Below, piece after piece: positions 51,801-59,531 of a DNA stretch of 64,000 nucleotides. Both the position numbers and the translations under genes were made by a program. The first letter of the stretch is position 1, and the number at the start of each line of letters is the position of its first letter. The notes under the pieces were generated by a model. The model saw nothing but the letters and a program-made list of their open reading frames with translations. It did not search any database and was not told the origin of the DNA. Location of the stretch: assembly GCA_019843655.1 (NCBI GenBank), contig JACDQD010000104.1:6262001-6326000 (forward strand). Reading direction: 5' to 3'. This DNA is from Lethocerus indicus (lineage: Eukaryota; Arthropoda; Insecta; Hemiptera; Belostomatidae).

Positions 51801-54800
51801 ATACTGAGGGTGACTCGACTGTTGAAATCTTCAACAGTATGATAAATGATGATCTAGTGATCAATGAATTAGATAGTAAAGGGGATAGAATTGTAGCAAA
51901 GGTTCAATCAATTTGTGAAATAAGTGACATCACCCTGGATCATAACAAGGAACAGGAACAACAGAAGACTCATAAAACCCATTCTGAAGTAGTTAATACT
52001 CGAGAACTGTCACCAATTTCGACATACTTACCTTTCTGCTTTAAGAAGGATTTATTCACGCCGACCAAAAGGGGAGTGCAATCATTCTTCATTCCTCCTA
52101 ACAAGATTGATCATTCCTCCATAAGTACGGTGGAATATATTGTAGACATGGTCTACGATTTATTTGATAATATTTTTCGAGACGAAGAAACATTTTCTTG
52201 TACAAAACACAAGAGTTTTTTCAGAACTTGCTCAGAAAGTCCTATTGGTTTTAATGAGACTAAGTTAAATAACAACGAAAGAAGCAGTCCTTCCAGCAAT
52301 TCGTCATCTTCTGGAATAGACATGAAAAAGTTCTGGAATGAAGACGACAACAGCTTAACGGAGCCAATGGTCGGCCAAATTGATCCGAATGTGCAATTGT
52401 GCAATAGCACTGTGGCAAATTTTATAAATGATTCCGGATATGAAGCGGATAATGATAAAACTGTCTTTCACAACGGCACTAAAATATTCTCAGTCTTTAC
52501 TATGGATTATTTAACATCTGACTCTGAAAATATTCGCGAAGAAAAGTTCGAGGACAGCTCAGAAGCGGGAGGAGATTTTCCCAATCATGAAAAGTCTACA
52601 GAAGATTCATTGAAAAGCAGACACGATGATCTGAACAGTAAGGAAGTTGAAACAGTGAAACTCGAAACTTCGCTTGGAAACACTAGAGGAAATTCTCACG
52701 GATTTGATCGGAACTTGCCTGATGTACCGTTATGGCGGGAGTTCTTGAATGGGGCAAAAATTCATCAGAACTTGGACGATGATGAAAAATTATTGAGGGC
52801 GCCGAAGATCAAAGAGCTTGTTACAACTTTTAGAAAGTTTCAAGAATTTACACCGCCTGCCGACTGTGTGATCAAAAATTGTAGCGAAACACCGAAGGAA
52901 ACTATTCCGAGGTCTGAAGGTGTTAATATTTCGGACGAATTATCGTTTGAGTGTAAAGAGAGATTTCTACCTCCTCGGTTGGCGTACGAAATTGGTAAAT
53001 GTTCGAGCCCGCGTACGTTCGAAGAAACAACAGTAGTGGGGGCCTATTCTGAAGACTTTGAAGATGGGTGCGGTATAAACCCAAGCCCCGTCGGGGCAGA
53101 TTTAGAATCTGACAGTTCAACAGTTTTATTCGACGAGTCCGAACTGGTAGACAAACTCAAAAAACTGCAAAACGTTATAGTGGAAGACAATTTTTCAAAT
53201 GAGACATATACACCGGAAGGTGAAGTGTATGGATTTGAAGAACTAGATAATATGCAGACCACTGCACGTGAATCAGAAATCGAAGAAAACAGCCCAGCTG
53301 ATCACGAGGGCAGAACTTCGTTTATTCTAGATATAAATTATTTTGATGACAGACTGTACACTATTGAAGAAGTTACATCAGAATGCAATTCATCTGATGT
53401 CAGCATAGAGTATTGACTGTACAATAGGGCAATGATTGACTGGAACTAATATAATTATTTGAGTTGCAAGTTGGGACTCATAATTGAAATTGATTATCTA
53501 CTTCAATTGTGGCAACTGAATTCTACTTAACTGAAATGATTTCCAAGAATTTCCCAGACTACTTGTGTTGAGTTACAGCACTCTATTCTGATTAAAATCA
53601 AGAATCTCTTTTGTGCTTATGTACAAATCAGATTGTACAAGTTATCTCAATTGAATTATGAACAGATTATAGTCTAAAGATTAGGAATTTCCAGTCCAAG
53701 TTAGGGAAAAACTATTTATATTTTGAATAATTATTTTTTTAAATTCAAGAATAATATTCGGCAGTATGTTATAAGATTAAAACATTATTTTTATATTCTA
53801 TATTAATGAACAATTTGATCTGATATTAAATTGAGAAGTCTTTCACTAATTTGTTTTATCTTCCATACTTAATTTTAGTATTTTTATTTTTAATTATTGA
53901 AATATCAAGTTCCTTTATGACTAGTCTATTAAATTCTATCAGTTTGTATGTTTTTTTGTTTTGATGTTAGTCAAAATTATTTTAAGTTTGTATTATTAGT
54001 CAAAGTTGAGGTAGGTTAATTTAACTGTACTTTGTTTTTGTAGGGCTATTTTGGTATTTGTGCACTAAGACATTTTTTTATTTCGGTGTGGTTCTACTGT
54101 TGGCCTTGCCTTCTTTCCTTTCTCCCCCACTACCCAATAACATCTAACCTAATATCGAGTTGTATATAATTTGTACCTCAAATATATATGCAATAAAATA
54201 TAGTTATTTTTATTATAATTTTCACTTTCTTTCCCTTTTTTTTGTTTTACTAGAAAATACTAATTTCTTTATTAACTGTGATGCTTGAAAAGTGGTAATG
54301 TTTAACCAGAAAAAAGGCCGAAATGGTGGTAGCCTTTATTGGCTATTGGCCCCCCCTCATTACTTGCTCTGCACTTGAAGCTTGCATTTTCCTGCTGCAC
54401 GAATGCATTTTTATGAAACTACACATTGTTTTTGGTTGTCTCAACGACTTGTGTTGGTTGTTTGGATATTGGATGTTGAAAGGTAAAAATGTAGATATAA
54501 GTTTTAAATTTAAGGAGCTTGACGAAATAGATTCATACAATTAATTTTAAAAGCCATTTTATGCTGTAACAAAATTATTGCTAGATTATTGCTTGTGACA
54601 AATTCCTGTGGGAGATGAATCTATTTAGTCAACATATACATTTGAATTTAGAAACTAGTATGCATATCTCTATTCTATAACTCTTAACAATGCAGTTTGA
54701 ATAAGTGGTGAGGGTTTTACATTTTATAAATATAAATGCCATATAATGGCTGTATTTTTCTTGTATATGTTTAATGTGTGAATAATATTTATTCGACTGA

Positions 54801-55722
54801 CGGAAAAATATTTTGATATAAACAATTTATCACATTGATGCATGTATATAATTGCATTATCTTTTAGGGTCGATATAAAGAATTGTCCTGTGAAATTAAT
54901 AAAATATCCTGTATTTATTTTTGTATCTAAAAACATGCTAATACAGGTATGCATACTTGATGAAAAATAAAAGATCTTATGTGTTATGCCATGTATAGAT
55001 GTGAGCACATCCACTATTTAATTTCAGTCATTGTTTTTTTTTATTCATTATTGTTTTATGTTTAATATTCTTTTTTGTTTCTCTGCTGCTTCTGTATTGT
55101 TTCACAATCACGCGCTTACAATTTTCTCAATTTGTGTGTAGCAGTCTCACTCTCATATTATCACATCTATGCATTTTTATGTTGTGTTATACAAATAAAA
55201 GACAATAGTTTTTAATTTTTTTTCTTTGGTTCACTCTTTAAGAAATCCAATTGATTAGAAGAGCCGTTGGCCAAATGATATTGTTTTTGGAATGATTTTC
55301 TGGAAGAATTTTTGGATGGCATAATGTATTATAATAATAAATAGTATTTATCAATATATCTGTTGATCACAAATATTAATCTATTTATTGTCAAAACAGG
55401 TGAGAACACTTATAATGGGGACCATTCAGATGCTCATCAAAGCACGTTCTCTCACAGTAGCAAGGAGGTAAAAGGAGTAGGCATTGTTTTTTTTATTTAC
55501 TTTTTTCCGGTATATCATGAAGTATTATTTGAAGTAATCAAACTGTATACACAGTTGGGAGAAAATTTTGGAAGTTTCATAATTGTTCTTTGTTCCCAGG
55601 GTTCACCGACTAAGGACCTGTCGACTGAAGAGTCGCCTAAGAAGGACAAGAAGAAGAAGAAGGGCCTGAGGACACCGTCCTTCCTCAAGAAGAAGAAAGA
55701 AAAGAAGAAGATTGAAGCATAA
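30718..55722 (+). CDS. hts: Adducin (hu-li tai shao) gene, whole coding span
   Basis: Adducin caps actin filaments, recruits spectrin and anchors the membrane skeleton. Coding exons were placed by family homology with GT/AG borders and consistent phase: 30735-30842, 32948-33128, 33695-33846, 34212-34442, 35517-35660, 36141-36239, 36948-37160, 37689-37825, 38237-38363, optional 42493-42516, 44312-44425, 44976-45068, 45305-45500, 45782-45886, 47719-47811, 48608-48667, 49552-49611, then either 50889-53416, or 55400-55467 plus 55600-55722. Without the microexon the short form sums to 2,304 nt (767 residues) and the long form to 4,641 nt (1,546 residues), both whole codon numbers. Order: flexible N-terminus, class II aldolase-like head (about residues 100-300), neck, disordered tail, MARCKS-related end. 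The head keeps His216, His218 and His279 at aldolase metal-ligand-like positions, but adducin is not known as an enzyme. Confidence 0.96.
30735..30842 (+). CDS. hts: Adducin coding exon 1 (start)
   Basis: The ATG at 30735 opens 36 codons of an acidic N-terminus ending in KMRPADIDA. The RPADI motif is typical of insect adducins just before the DMREMERRKR block of the next exon. The donor is GCC/GTCAGT. The exon has an acceptor at 30716-30717 after a long T-rich tract, so 17 bases of 5' untranslated sequence (30718-30734) precede the ATG. No competing in-frame ATG lies upstream in the exon. Confidence 0.9.
32948..33128 (+). CDS. hts: Adducin coding exon 2
   Basis: Enters in phase 0 after CTGCAG and leaves in phase 1 at AGA A/GTCAGT. 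It encodes residues 37-97, starting DMREMERRKR, then FREELERI, and a glycine-rich turn before the QQIQDMV helix. This is the conserved head-domain entry of adducins. Confidence 0.95.
33695..33846 (+). CDS. hts: Adducin coding exon 3
   Basis: Enters in phase 1 (codon AAT formed across the junction) and ends in phase 0 at ACG/GTAATA. It encodes NCVVPINDIRGVESMGYAKG followed by the GEKILRCKLA and LYGWTQG motifs, among the most conserved adducin segments and the start of the class II aldolase-like fold. Confidence 0.97.
34212..34442 (+). CDS. hts: Adducin coding exon 4 (aldolase-like core)
   Basis: 77 codons in phase 0, residues 148-224. It carries FLVNAYGMMYHEVTASSLVK, the GTTNFG segment, and HAARPDIKC followed by VIHIHTPS. 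The HIH pair (His216, His218) corresponds to metal-ligand histidines of class II aldolases. The fold is used structurally in adducin, and activity is not expected. Confidence 0.97.
35517..35660 (+). CDS. hts: Adducin coding exon 5
   Basis: 48 codons in phase 0, residues 225-272, including VSSLKCGLLPLCQESAVIGE and the FGPINK end. A donor-like GAA/GTAAGT occurs inside the exon at about 35577, but reading through it is required for the family alignment. It could at most be a cryptic site. Confidence 0.96.
36141..36239 (+). CDS. hts: Adducin coding exon 6
   Basis: 33 codons in phase 0, residues 273-305, reading VMFLTNHGAVCCGETIEEAF then NVYNTVLACETQ. The NHG histidine (His279) aligns with the third metal-ligand histidine of class II aldolases. 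Borders are TTCTAG and CAG/GTATAG. Confidence 0.96.
36948..37160 (+). CDS. hts: Adducin coding exon 7
   Basis: 71 codons in phase 0, residues 306-376. It contains VKLMPLGVDNLQLLPDETRK, a proline-containing link, then WRIGGLEFEGLMRMLDNA, the end of the globular head. Borders are TTTTCAG and GCT/GTAAGT. Confidence 0.96.
37689..37825 (+). CDS. hts: Adducin coding exon 8
   Basis: Residues 377-421 plus two bases of the next codon. It starts GFRTGYIYRTPLVKGELPRP and ends YLLEEEEMYKQ, the start of the neck region. The donor GG/GTATAT is weak (not GTAAGT), but the phase fits exon 9 exactly (GG plus A gives Gly). Confidence 0.93.
38237..38363 (+). CDS. hts: Adducin coding exon 9
   Basis: Encodes NWKKFVDGRSRNDRTRWLNS, then PNVYQKVEILETGTPDPKK and ITK, ending in phase 0 at AAG/GTAGAA. 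If the intron is not removed the frame runs ten more codons (VEVITFDNKN) to TAA at 38394-38396, with AATAAA at 38385-38390, so a truncated head-only form is conceivable but unproven. Confidence 0.95.
40267..40308. repeat. AT microsatellite in intron 9
   Basis: About 42 bases of alternating A and T. Confidence 0.95.
42493..42516 (+). CDS. hts: Probable optional 24-nt adducin microexon
   Basis: A strong T-rich tract and TTCTAG precede TGGGTGGACGCTAATGCAGATGAG, followed by the donor GTAATT. It is phase 0 on both sides and exactly 8 codons, WVDANADE. The next constitutive exon also begins with Trp-Val (WVAEGSP), so inclusion inserts an acidic WVDANADE repeat between ITK and WVAEGSP, giving a 775-residue short form. 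Its position in the middle of the 5.9-kb intron and its clean signals suggest regulated, probably tissue-specific, inclusion. No transcript evidence is available here. Confidence 0.6.
44312..44425 (+). CDS. hts: Adducin coding exon 10 (WVAEGSP)
   Basis: 38 codons in phase 0, starting WVAEGSPTHSSTPVKIDSAL and ending QFVPKNTNPKEFKKVQKQ. This neck segment is characteristic of insect adducins. Borders are TGTTAG and CAG/GTCAGT. Confidence 0.95.
44976..45068 (+). CDS. hts: Adducin coding exon 11
   Basis: 31 codons in phase 0: IKENRRADKITSGPQSHILE then GVSWEEAKKLQ. The AGPQS/SGPQSHILEG motif marks the adducin neck, needed for oligomerisation in characterised family members. Confidence 0.95.
45305..45500 (+). 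CDS. hts: Adducin coding exon 12
   Basis: 65 codons plus one base, entering in phase 0 after TTTGAG and leaving in phase 1 at TCA T/GTGAGT. It encodes DANISMTGDQVILVGAASKG, IIQREYQHNATVYKTPYAKN, and a helix containing DQELEDYKKVITRKQRGE. An in-frame upstream acceptor at 45174-45175 would add 43 codons; see the findings. Confidence 0.95.
45782..45886 (+). CDS. hts: Adducin coding exon 13 (phase 1-1)
   Basis: 105 bases, entering and leaving in phase 1. It encodes YEEDQSESEALSSSAALPPT and a further acidic, serine-rich stretch ending in DESRTG. The SESEALSS motif begins the unstructured tail. As a symmetric exon it can be skipped without shifting the frame. Confidence 0.9.
46474..46676 (+). repeat. 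71-bp tandem repeat, about 2.7 copies, inside the insertion
   Basis: The core ACGAACTTTAGTTG recurs at 46481, 46552 and 46623 (period 71), then a truncated unit starts at 46672. Each unit also contains a CACC/GGGG hinge and GTCGCGTTGCTCGTGC. The core is the reverse complement of the core of the array at 61.7-62.5 kb, so both belong to one family. Confidence 0.85.
46677..47030 (+). repeat. Tail of the tandem-repeat element
   Basis: The sequence from about 46685 to 46790 matches the reverse complement of about 62540-62655, for example TTATGAGCCTTTTTA and TAAAGGTGTTTT. The tail also contains an internal direct repeat: GCGTTTTCAATGGTTTATAA at 46776 and 46974 (198 apart). So the tandem repeats and this tail travel together as one interspersed element of unknown class. 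Confidence 0.7.
47719..47811 (+). CDS. hts: Adducin coding exon 14 (phase 1-1)
   Basis: 93 bases, symmetric phase 1. It encodes ADIIDSVEPRVLRIETKRAP then VPSQAEIVLSD. Borders are TTTCAG and GATG/GTGAGT. It belongs to the flexible tail. Confidence 0.9.
48608..48667 (+). CDS. hts: Adducin coding exon 15 (phase 1-1)
   Basis: 60 bases, symmetric phase 1, encoding DLPPPHVERSKSERRPSNK after the split codon. Its length, phase and basic ERSKSERRPSNK end resemble the following exon (LERPKSNSK), suggesting an old tandem exon duplication. Donor AAAG/GTAAGT. Confidence 0.85.
48757..48806. repeat. AT microsatellite in intron
   Basis: About 50 bases of alternating A and T between adducin exons 15 and 16. 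Confidence 0.95.
49552..49611 (+). CDS. hts: Adducin coding exon 16 (phase 1-1)
   Basis: 60 bases, symmetric phase 1, encoding VADNKNNRSSSLERPKSNSK. The acceptor ATGAAACAG has a relatively poor pyrimidine tract, and the donor is AAAG/GTAATT, which fits a weak, optional exon. It is the last exon before the two alternative ends. Confidence 0.75.
50289..50672 (+). mobile_element. Non-autonomous element with inverted repeats and target duplication
   Basis: A perfect 13-base direct repeat, ACAGTAATGTTAT, flanks it (50276-50288 and 50673-50685). It starts AGTTTAGAATAC like the insertion at 46035. It contains a roughly 45-bp inverted repeat: 50331-50376 (CTGTAGATTTCGTG, CTCCTCTGGCTG) against about 50630-50676 (AAAGACCAAACCAGCGAGAG, CACGAAATCTACAG). 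Part of its middle (about 50405-50475) matches the reverse complement of about 46165-46250. It has no coding capacity. It lies in the intron before the large terminal exon. Confidence 0.7.
50889..53416 (+). CDS. hts: Adducin alternative terminal exon 17, candidate ring-canal (RC) exon
   Basis: After a T-rich tract and AACACCAG, a single 2.5-kb open exon continues the adducin frame (G plus AT gives Asp) for 842 residues to TGA at 53414-53416. The encoded tail is strongly acidic and serine/threonine-rich, with no domain I recognise, no signal peptide and no membrane span. More hydrophobic islands are STYLPFCFKKDLFTP, VEYIVDMVYDLFDNIF and PLWREFLNGAKIHQN (about residue 1318 of the long form). 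In Drosophila, ovarian hts transcripts add a large alternative exon at this same place, between the tail and MARCKS exons. The product is cleaved to give the RC protein that bundles actin in ovarian ring canals. Position, size and exclusivity match; sequence homology is not proven here. Confidence 0.8.
53417..54215 (+). terminator. hts: 3' untranslated region and poly(A) signal of the long form
   Basis: AT-rich sequence without a gene follows the TGA. The hexamer AATAAA lies at 54192-54197, with T-rich sequence after it, giving an 0.8-kb 3' untranslated region. This supports the preceding exon as a true terminal exon. Confidence 0.6.
54216..55399 (+). other. Intron before the MARCKS exons
   Basis: Unique AT-rich intron in the short-form transcript. 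No exon, repeat or promoter is recognised. Open frames on both strands here show no domain. Confidence 0.6.
55400..55467 (+). CDS. hts: Adducin coding exon 18
   Basis: 68 bases, entering in phase 1 and leaving in phase 0. It encodes ENTYNGDHSDAHQSTFSHSS then KE. The GDHSDAH.STFS.SSKE motif is characteristic of adducin tails just ahead of the MARCKS domain. Joined to exon 16 it bypasses the large terminal exon. Confidence 0.93.
55600..55722 (+). CDS. hts: Adducin terminal exon 19, MARCKS-related domain
   Basis: Encodes the last 40 residues of the 767-residue form. After GSPTKDLSTEESPKKD comes the lysine-rich MARCKS-related motif KKKKKGLRTPSFLKKKKEKK, ending at TAA 55720-55722. In characterised adducins this segment is needed for actin capping and spectrin recruitment. 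The serine in RTPSF (Ser754 here) matches the residue phosphorylated by PKC/PKA, with calmodulin binding nearby. Acceptor TGTTCCCAG. Confidence 0.97.
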   Translation, partial: GSPTKDLSTEESPKKDKKKKKGLRTPSFLKKKKEKKKIEA

Positions 55723-57766
55723 ACAAAAAGTAAGCCAGGTACAATGCATTACCAATGTAGTTGGTAAACTTCTTATAGGTAACATTCCTCCTTGTTTGTA
55801 ACCTGTATGCAATAGCAATATTTTAATTACACTTATTGGCAGTATGGAGTTTAAGAGATCTCTGCCCATTCAAATTTATGGATATAAAAAGAATGTGTCT
55901 CAATAAACAAAGCACTAGGCCATTGAAAGAAGTTTAGTCCAGTTTTTTAATTCATATTAACCAAACATCTGCTGTGTCAAAGCTATATTTTGAAGACATT
56001 ATTGGTAGTAGTAGTAATCCTTCCTCACAGGAATGACTTTCACTCAGTTATCTTTGCCAAAGACTAAATGTCTCTGATGTCCCAGATTTAAATTTATTTC
56101 TAATTAAAAATTATACAATTAATATTTATGCATATTTTACACATTAAAATTTGTAGCCACCAATTAAATTGGATCCAGCCAATAATAATTTTAATTGAAT
56201 GCCGTATATAGCAGCAGGATAAAATTAACCCAATTTTTGTTGTTACAGAAAGAGAAAAAAAGCTGTTGGTGTGTGCACAGTGACAAGGAGTCCACCAAAC
56301 ACTGCCCTTAGCCTCTAGGTGCTTAATAGCAGTCAAATTTTGGTCCTCTTACATTAAAATATTAAACGATCGAAAAAATAAAATAAAAATAAGCTTATAA
56401 TTTTTGTCAAAGTTGAATAGCTGCACACTTCTTTTTATCTCTTTACTTACATGTTTATATAAAAAGATATATATATCTATATATATATATATATAAAGAG
56501 TCTATTGACGGCTCTTTTAAAAAAGGCCCTGGCAAAATTTTATAAAAATGGAGTTCAATATGATTTTAAAGTAAGTAAATTAAGTTTTAATAATTAGAAA
56601 AAGAGATACACTATGAACTTTAAAATAATTATAACAAATTTGTATGCTTTATTGAATGTACAGGTTGCGTGACGGTAAATAAAAGAAAGAATGAAGAAAT
56701 AATATATAAATGAATATATATATATAAATATGATATATTTAAACTTAATTGTGCAAAACAAAAAAATAATTTTTTTCAAGGAAACACCTATTAAGGTTGT
56801 TTTTAGTGTACTTGTAATAAGTCTCTTTATTTTTAGGACATTTATAGATTTTATTTCCCGTGCGCTTTTCTATTGTTTTATTAGATTTATTACCTTTCTC
56901 CCTCCTTGACTTTATTATTTTTCTGCAGAGGTTATCTTTTTCTTTCTTGTTTTTTAATTAATAAAAAATGGATATTATTATTATTACTTTAATAATAATT
57001 AGGTATATTTATATAAGGTAAAAAATTGAAAATATAAATAAGGAAGGAAAATATAAAAAAATGCTGTTTTTAGAGAATTTGAGTGATATTTAAACAGAGG
57101 TTATGTACTGTGTAATTGTTCAGCACAAATTTTAGCGAACAGAAATAATAAATAAACAGTTGTTAGATTGTAGTTTCTAGACCACTGCAGCAGAATTATT
57201 TGTTGATTAGAAGAAAGACTAAATAATAAGATTTTGGTCATATTCTTCTGAGGTTTTGTTTGTCTTACAGCCGGAGACTGCAGTTTTGATATTTGTATAC
57301 CGTTTAATGTTTAAACCGCTTGATATTTAAAAATTGTCTCAAATATTTAAGTTTCAACAAGGATTTTTTTTTGTAATTATATATGTCATTTCTCATTGGA
57401 CTCATCTCGCTTGCCTCGTCAGTTTGTGTTGTACTTGGAAATAAAAAAAAGAATTGTGACAAAAACTAATATAAAAAATGTTTACTGTGATCGGCTGTAT
57501 ATGTTTTTAATTAAAATAGTAATTGTTAGAATCATTGTAAATGTTATTTGCCGAAGAGGAAACAAAATCTGTGCAACCAATCTGTTTTTTGCTTTTGCAG
57601 AACTTGTCACTCACATTTTAACTTTTAACTTTGTATGTTTCGTTGTTCTTCTCTTTTTTTGACACTTTTTGATGTATAATTACTATATATATATATATAA
57701 ATATATTATATTAATAACTACTATTATTACACAACTGTTCAATAAAATTTTATTTTGATGCTGACA
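55723..57766 (+). terminator. hts: 3' untranslated region of the MARCKS form, alternative poly(A) signals
   Basis: AATAAA occurs at 55902-55907 and again at 57741-57746, suggesting short and long 3' ends. The region is AT-rich, with many ATTTA-like and TTTA elements and an AT run at 56467-56495. A donor-like AAAAA/GTAAGC at about 55731 and the acceptor at 56248 could form a 3' untranslated intron. No other gene is seen. Confidence 0.55.
56249..56311 (+). CDS. hts: Possible alternative adducin C-terminal exon
   Basis: After TGTTGTTACAG a phase-0 frame reads KEKKSCWCVHSDKESTKHCP then TAG. Joined to exon 18 (phase 0) it would replace the MARCKS end by a short cysteine-rich tail. Alternatively it is only untranslated sequence. 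I know of no counterpart, and the support is a good acceptor and matching phase only. Confidence 0.2.
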   Translation, partial: KEKKSCWCVHSDKESTKHCP

Positions 57767-59352
57767 AATCTTTTGAAGTCCCATCCTCAATTTAAACATT
57801 GGTCAATTTTCCCTCACACACACCCATTGACTTCAGAATGGAAAAACTAACTGCCTAATTTGTGGTTATAATTATTACATATTATTTATGGTATACATTA
57901 ACATTTTAAGGTGCATGTTTACTTGTTCTTTGTACCTCTTCTTGTCAATGGAGCCTAACATTCTTAATGAATGAAATACCAAAATAGCGTGGCAAGAATA
58001 AGTTGTGTACTGGGTACAAATTGTGAGGGAGACAATTACAGAGGGGACTTGTGCATTGTTAATGCCTTAGTTGTTGAGAAAGGTTATTCTGTATGCTGGG
58101 TTATGCTGAATTATAGCTAGCCTTTGGTAATCAGAGCTTCCTCTTGCCGACAGGAATCAAGGACGAGAATGAGCCCGCGATGGGGAAGGAAACTAAGAAA
58201 TTAGTTAGGTCCTGAATTTTAAAGGATCTGAAGGATTTTAAAGGTTTTGTTTCAGAACACAACTGATTGCAGGGTCATCTACGAAACATGTCGGGCAATG
58301 AGATGACATCCTTGAAAGTAAGTGGGCGAAGAGCGCAATTCAACTCGCGTTGAATAACAAGTAAACTCCGCCAAAACAGCCTTAGCTGTTTCCGACTAAT
58401 ACTCCGATATAGAAATCAGTTTCAATTATTTCTCAACTTAATCTGGTAAGGTTTAAATCTCAGTTTTGGAATACAGTGTATTGTAAGTATTGCGATGACT
58501 CGTGTTTTTTTCACCTTGTACAAATATAGTTTTTAATCAAGGTGGCATTGCTAACCGAACTATCAGTCATGCGTCCCATACTCAGTGGGCCACTCCGCCC
58601 CTGTGCCTACAAAGGTACAGACACACACCTCGGCGTTAGCAATATGATCGGCGACATTTACACGTTAGACAGAATTTGGAGCAAATAAAAATCTACGCGC
58701 GTAATTTGGTGAATTCCAAAATTTTTTTGTTTGCAAAGCTGGGAAAAGGAAAACACTTACCGTGAATGGACGATAGCGGTATTCGCTATACTGGTATATT
58801 GGCTTTACGCGATAGGGGCTTACATATTTTCGGACGATACGAAACAAACTATCTAGCTATTTTTCACCGGCGACTTTACAAAGGTGTGCCGGGGTCGGTT
58901 CAAGTTTAATTATCACTAGAAACGGATAATGGGGGACATTTATGAGGGCAAAACGATAACTTTATTTATTCTTGCAAATGAGGTTGCCCCCTCCCCCCAC
59001 AATTGGCGCGCGGTCAGAGGTGTTACTCCATCGGACACGGGTCATCAATCAAGCGACTATTTGAAATTCACCGAAACTCGCGGGCGCAATCATGAATAGT
59101 TATAAGGTAGATAGGAATAAGGTCCGTGTCGGTACAAGGTGTCCAATGTCCTCGGCCGCTAGATAAACCCTCACCCCTCCTCAATCATAATTCAGGACGG
59201 CGCCCTTTCCTTCTCCCCCCGGCCGATTATTAACCTTCTTATCGAAAGGGAACGTTCTTTATCAATTCTATACGGGGGCGGCATGAATATTAGCCCGTCG
59301 CGGACCACCTCCGCCTCAACCCGTTTCTCGGCCAATCGAAGACTCGCCCGTG
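57767..59352. other. Spacer between adducin and lipase
   Basis: No gene is recognised. CpG frequency rises sharply from about 58.1 kb compared with the adducin body. The last 150-250 bases before the lipase start are GC-richer and presumably hold its promoter, but no clear TATA box or initiator could be fixed. An out-of-frame ATG at 59283 lies upstream of the lipase start. Confidence 0.5.
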
Positions 59353-59531
59353 ATGGAGGAACACTTCCAGATCGGCTACGGCCTGGCCCTCGTCCTGCTG
59401 GCAGCTTCCGCCGCGGTGGACATCTACCCCCCGGAGGAGGAGCTGGAGAACGCGGAGGGGATACGCTGGATGCTGATGCCCGACGGCAGGGACAGGATAA
59501 GCGTCGCCATCTTATCCGGACTAGAACCCAG
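59353..59531 (+). CDS. Lipase exon 1 (signal peptide)
   Basis: Starts at ATG 59353; a GTG three bases earlier is not a likely start. It encodes MEEHFQIGYGLALVLLAASA and the pro-region to LSGLEP, ending two bases into a codon at CCCAG/GTAGGT. Confidence 0.8.

Noticed and set aside
51175..53262. Several minus-strand frames opposite the large adducin exon
   Set aside because: Serine/leucine-rich shadows of an acidic Ser/Asp/Glu coding sequence.
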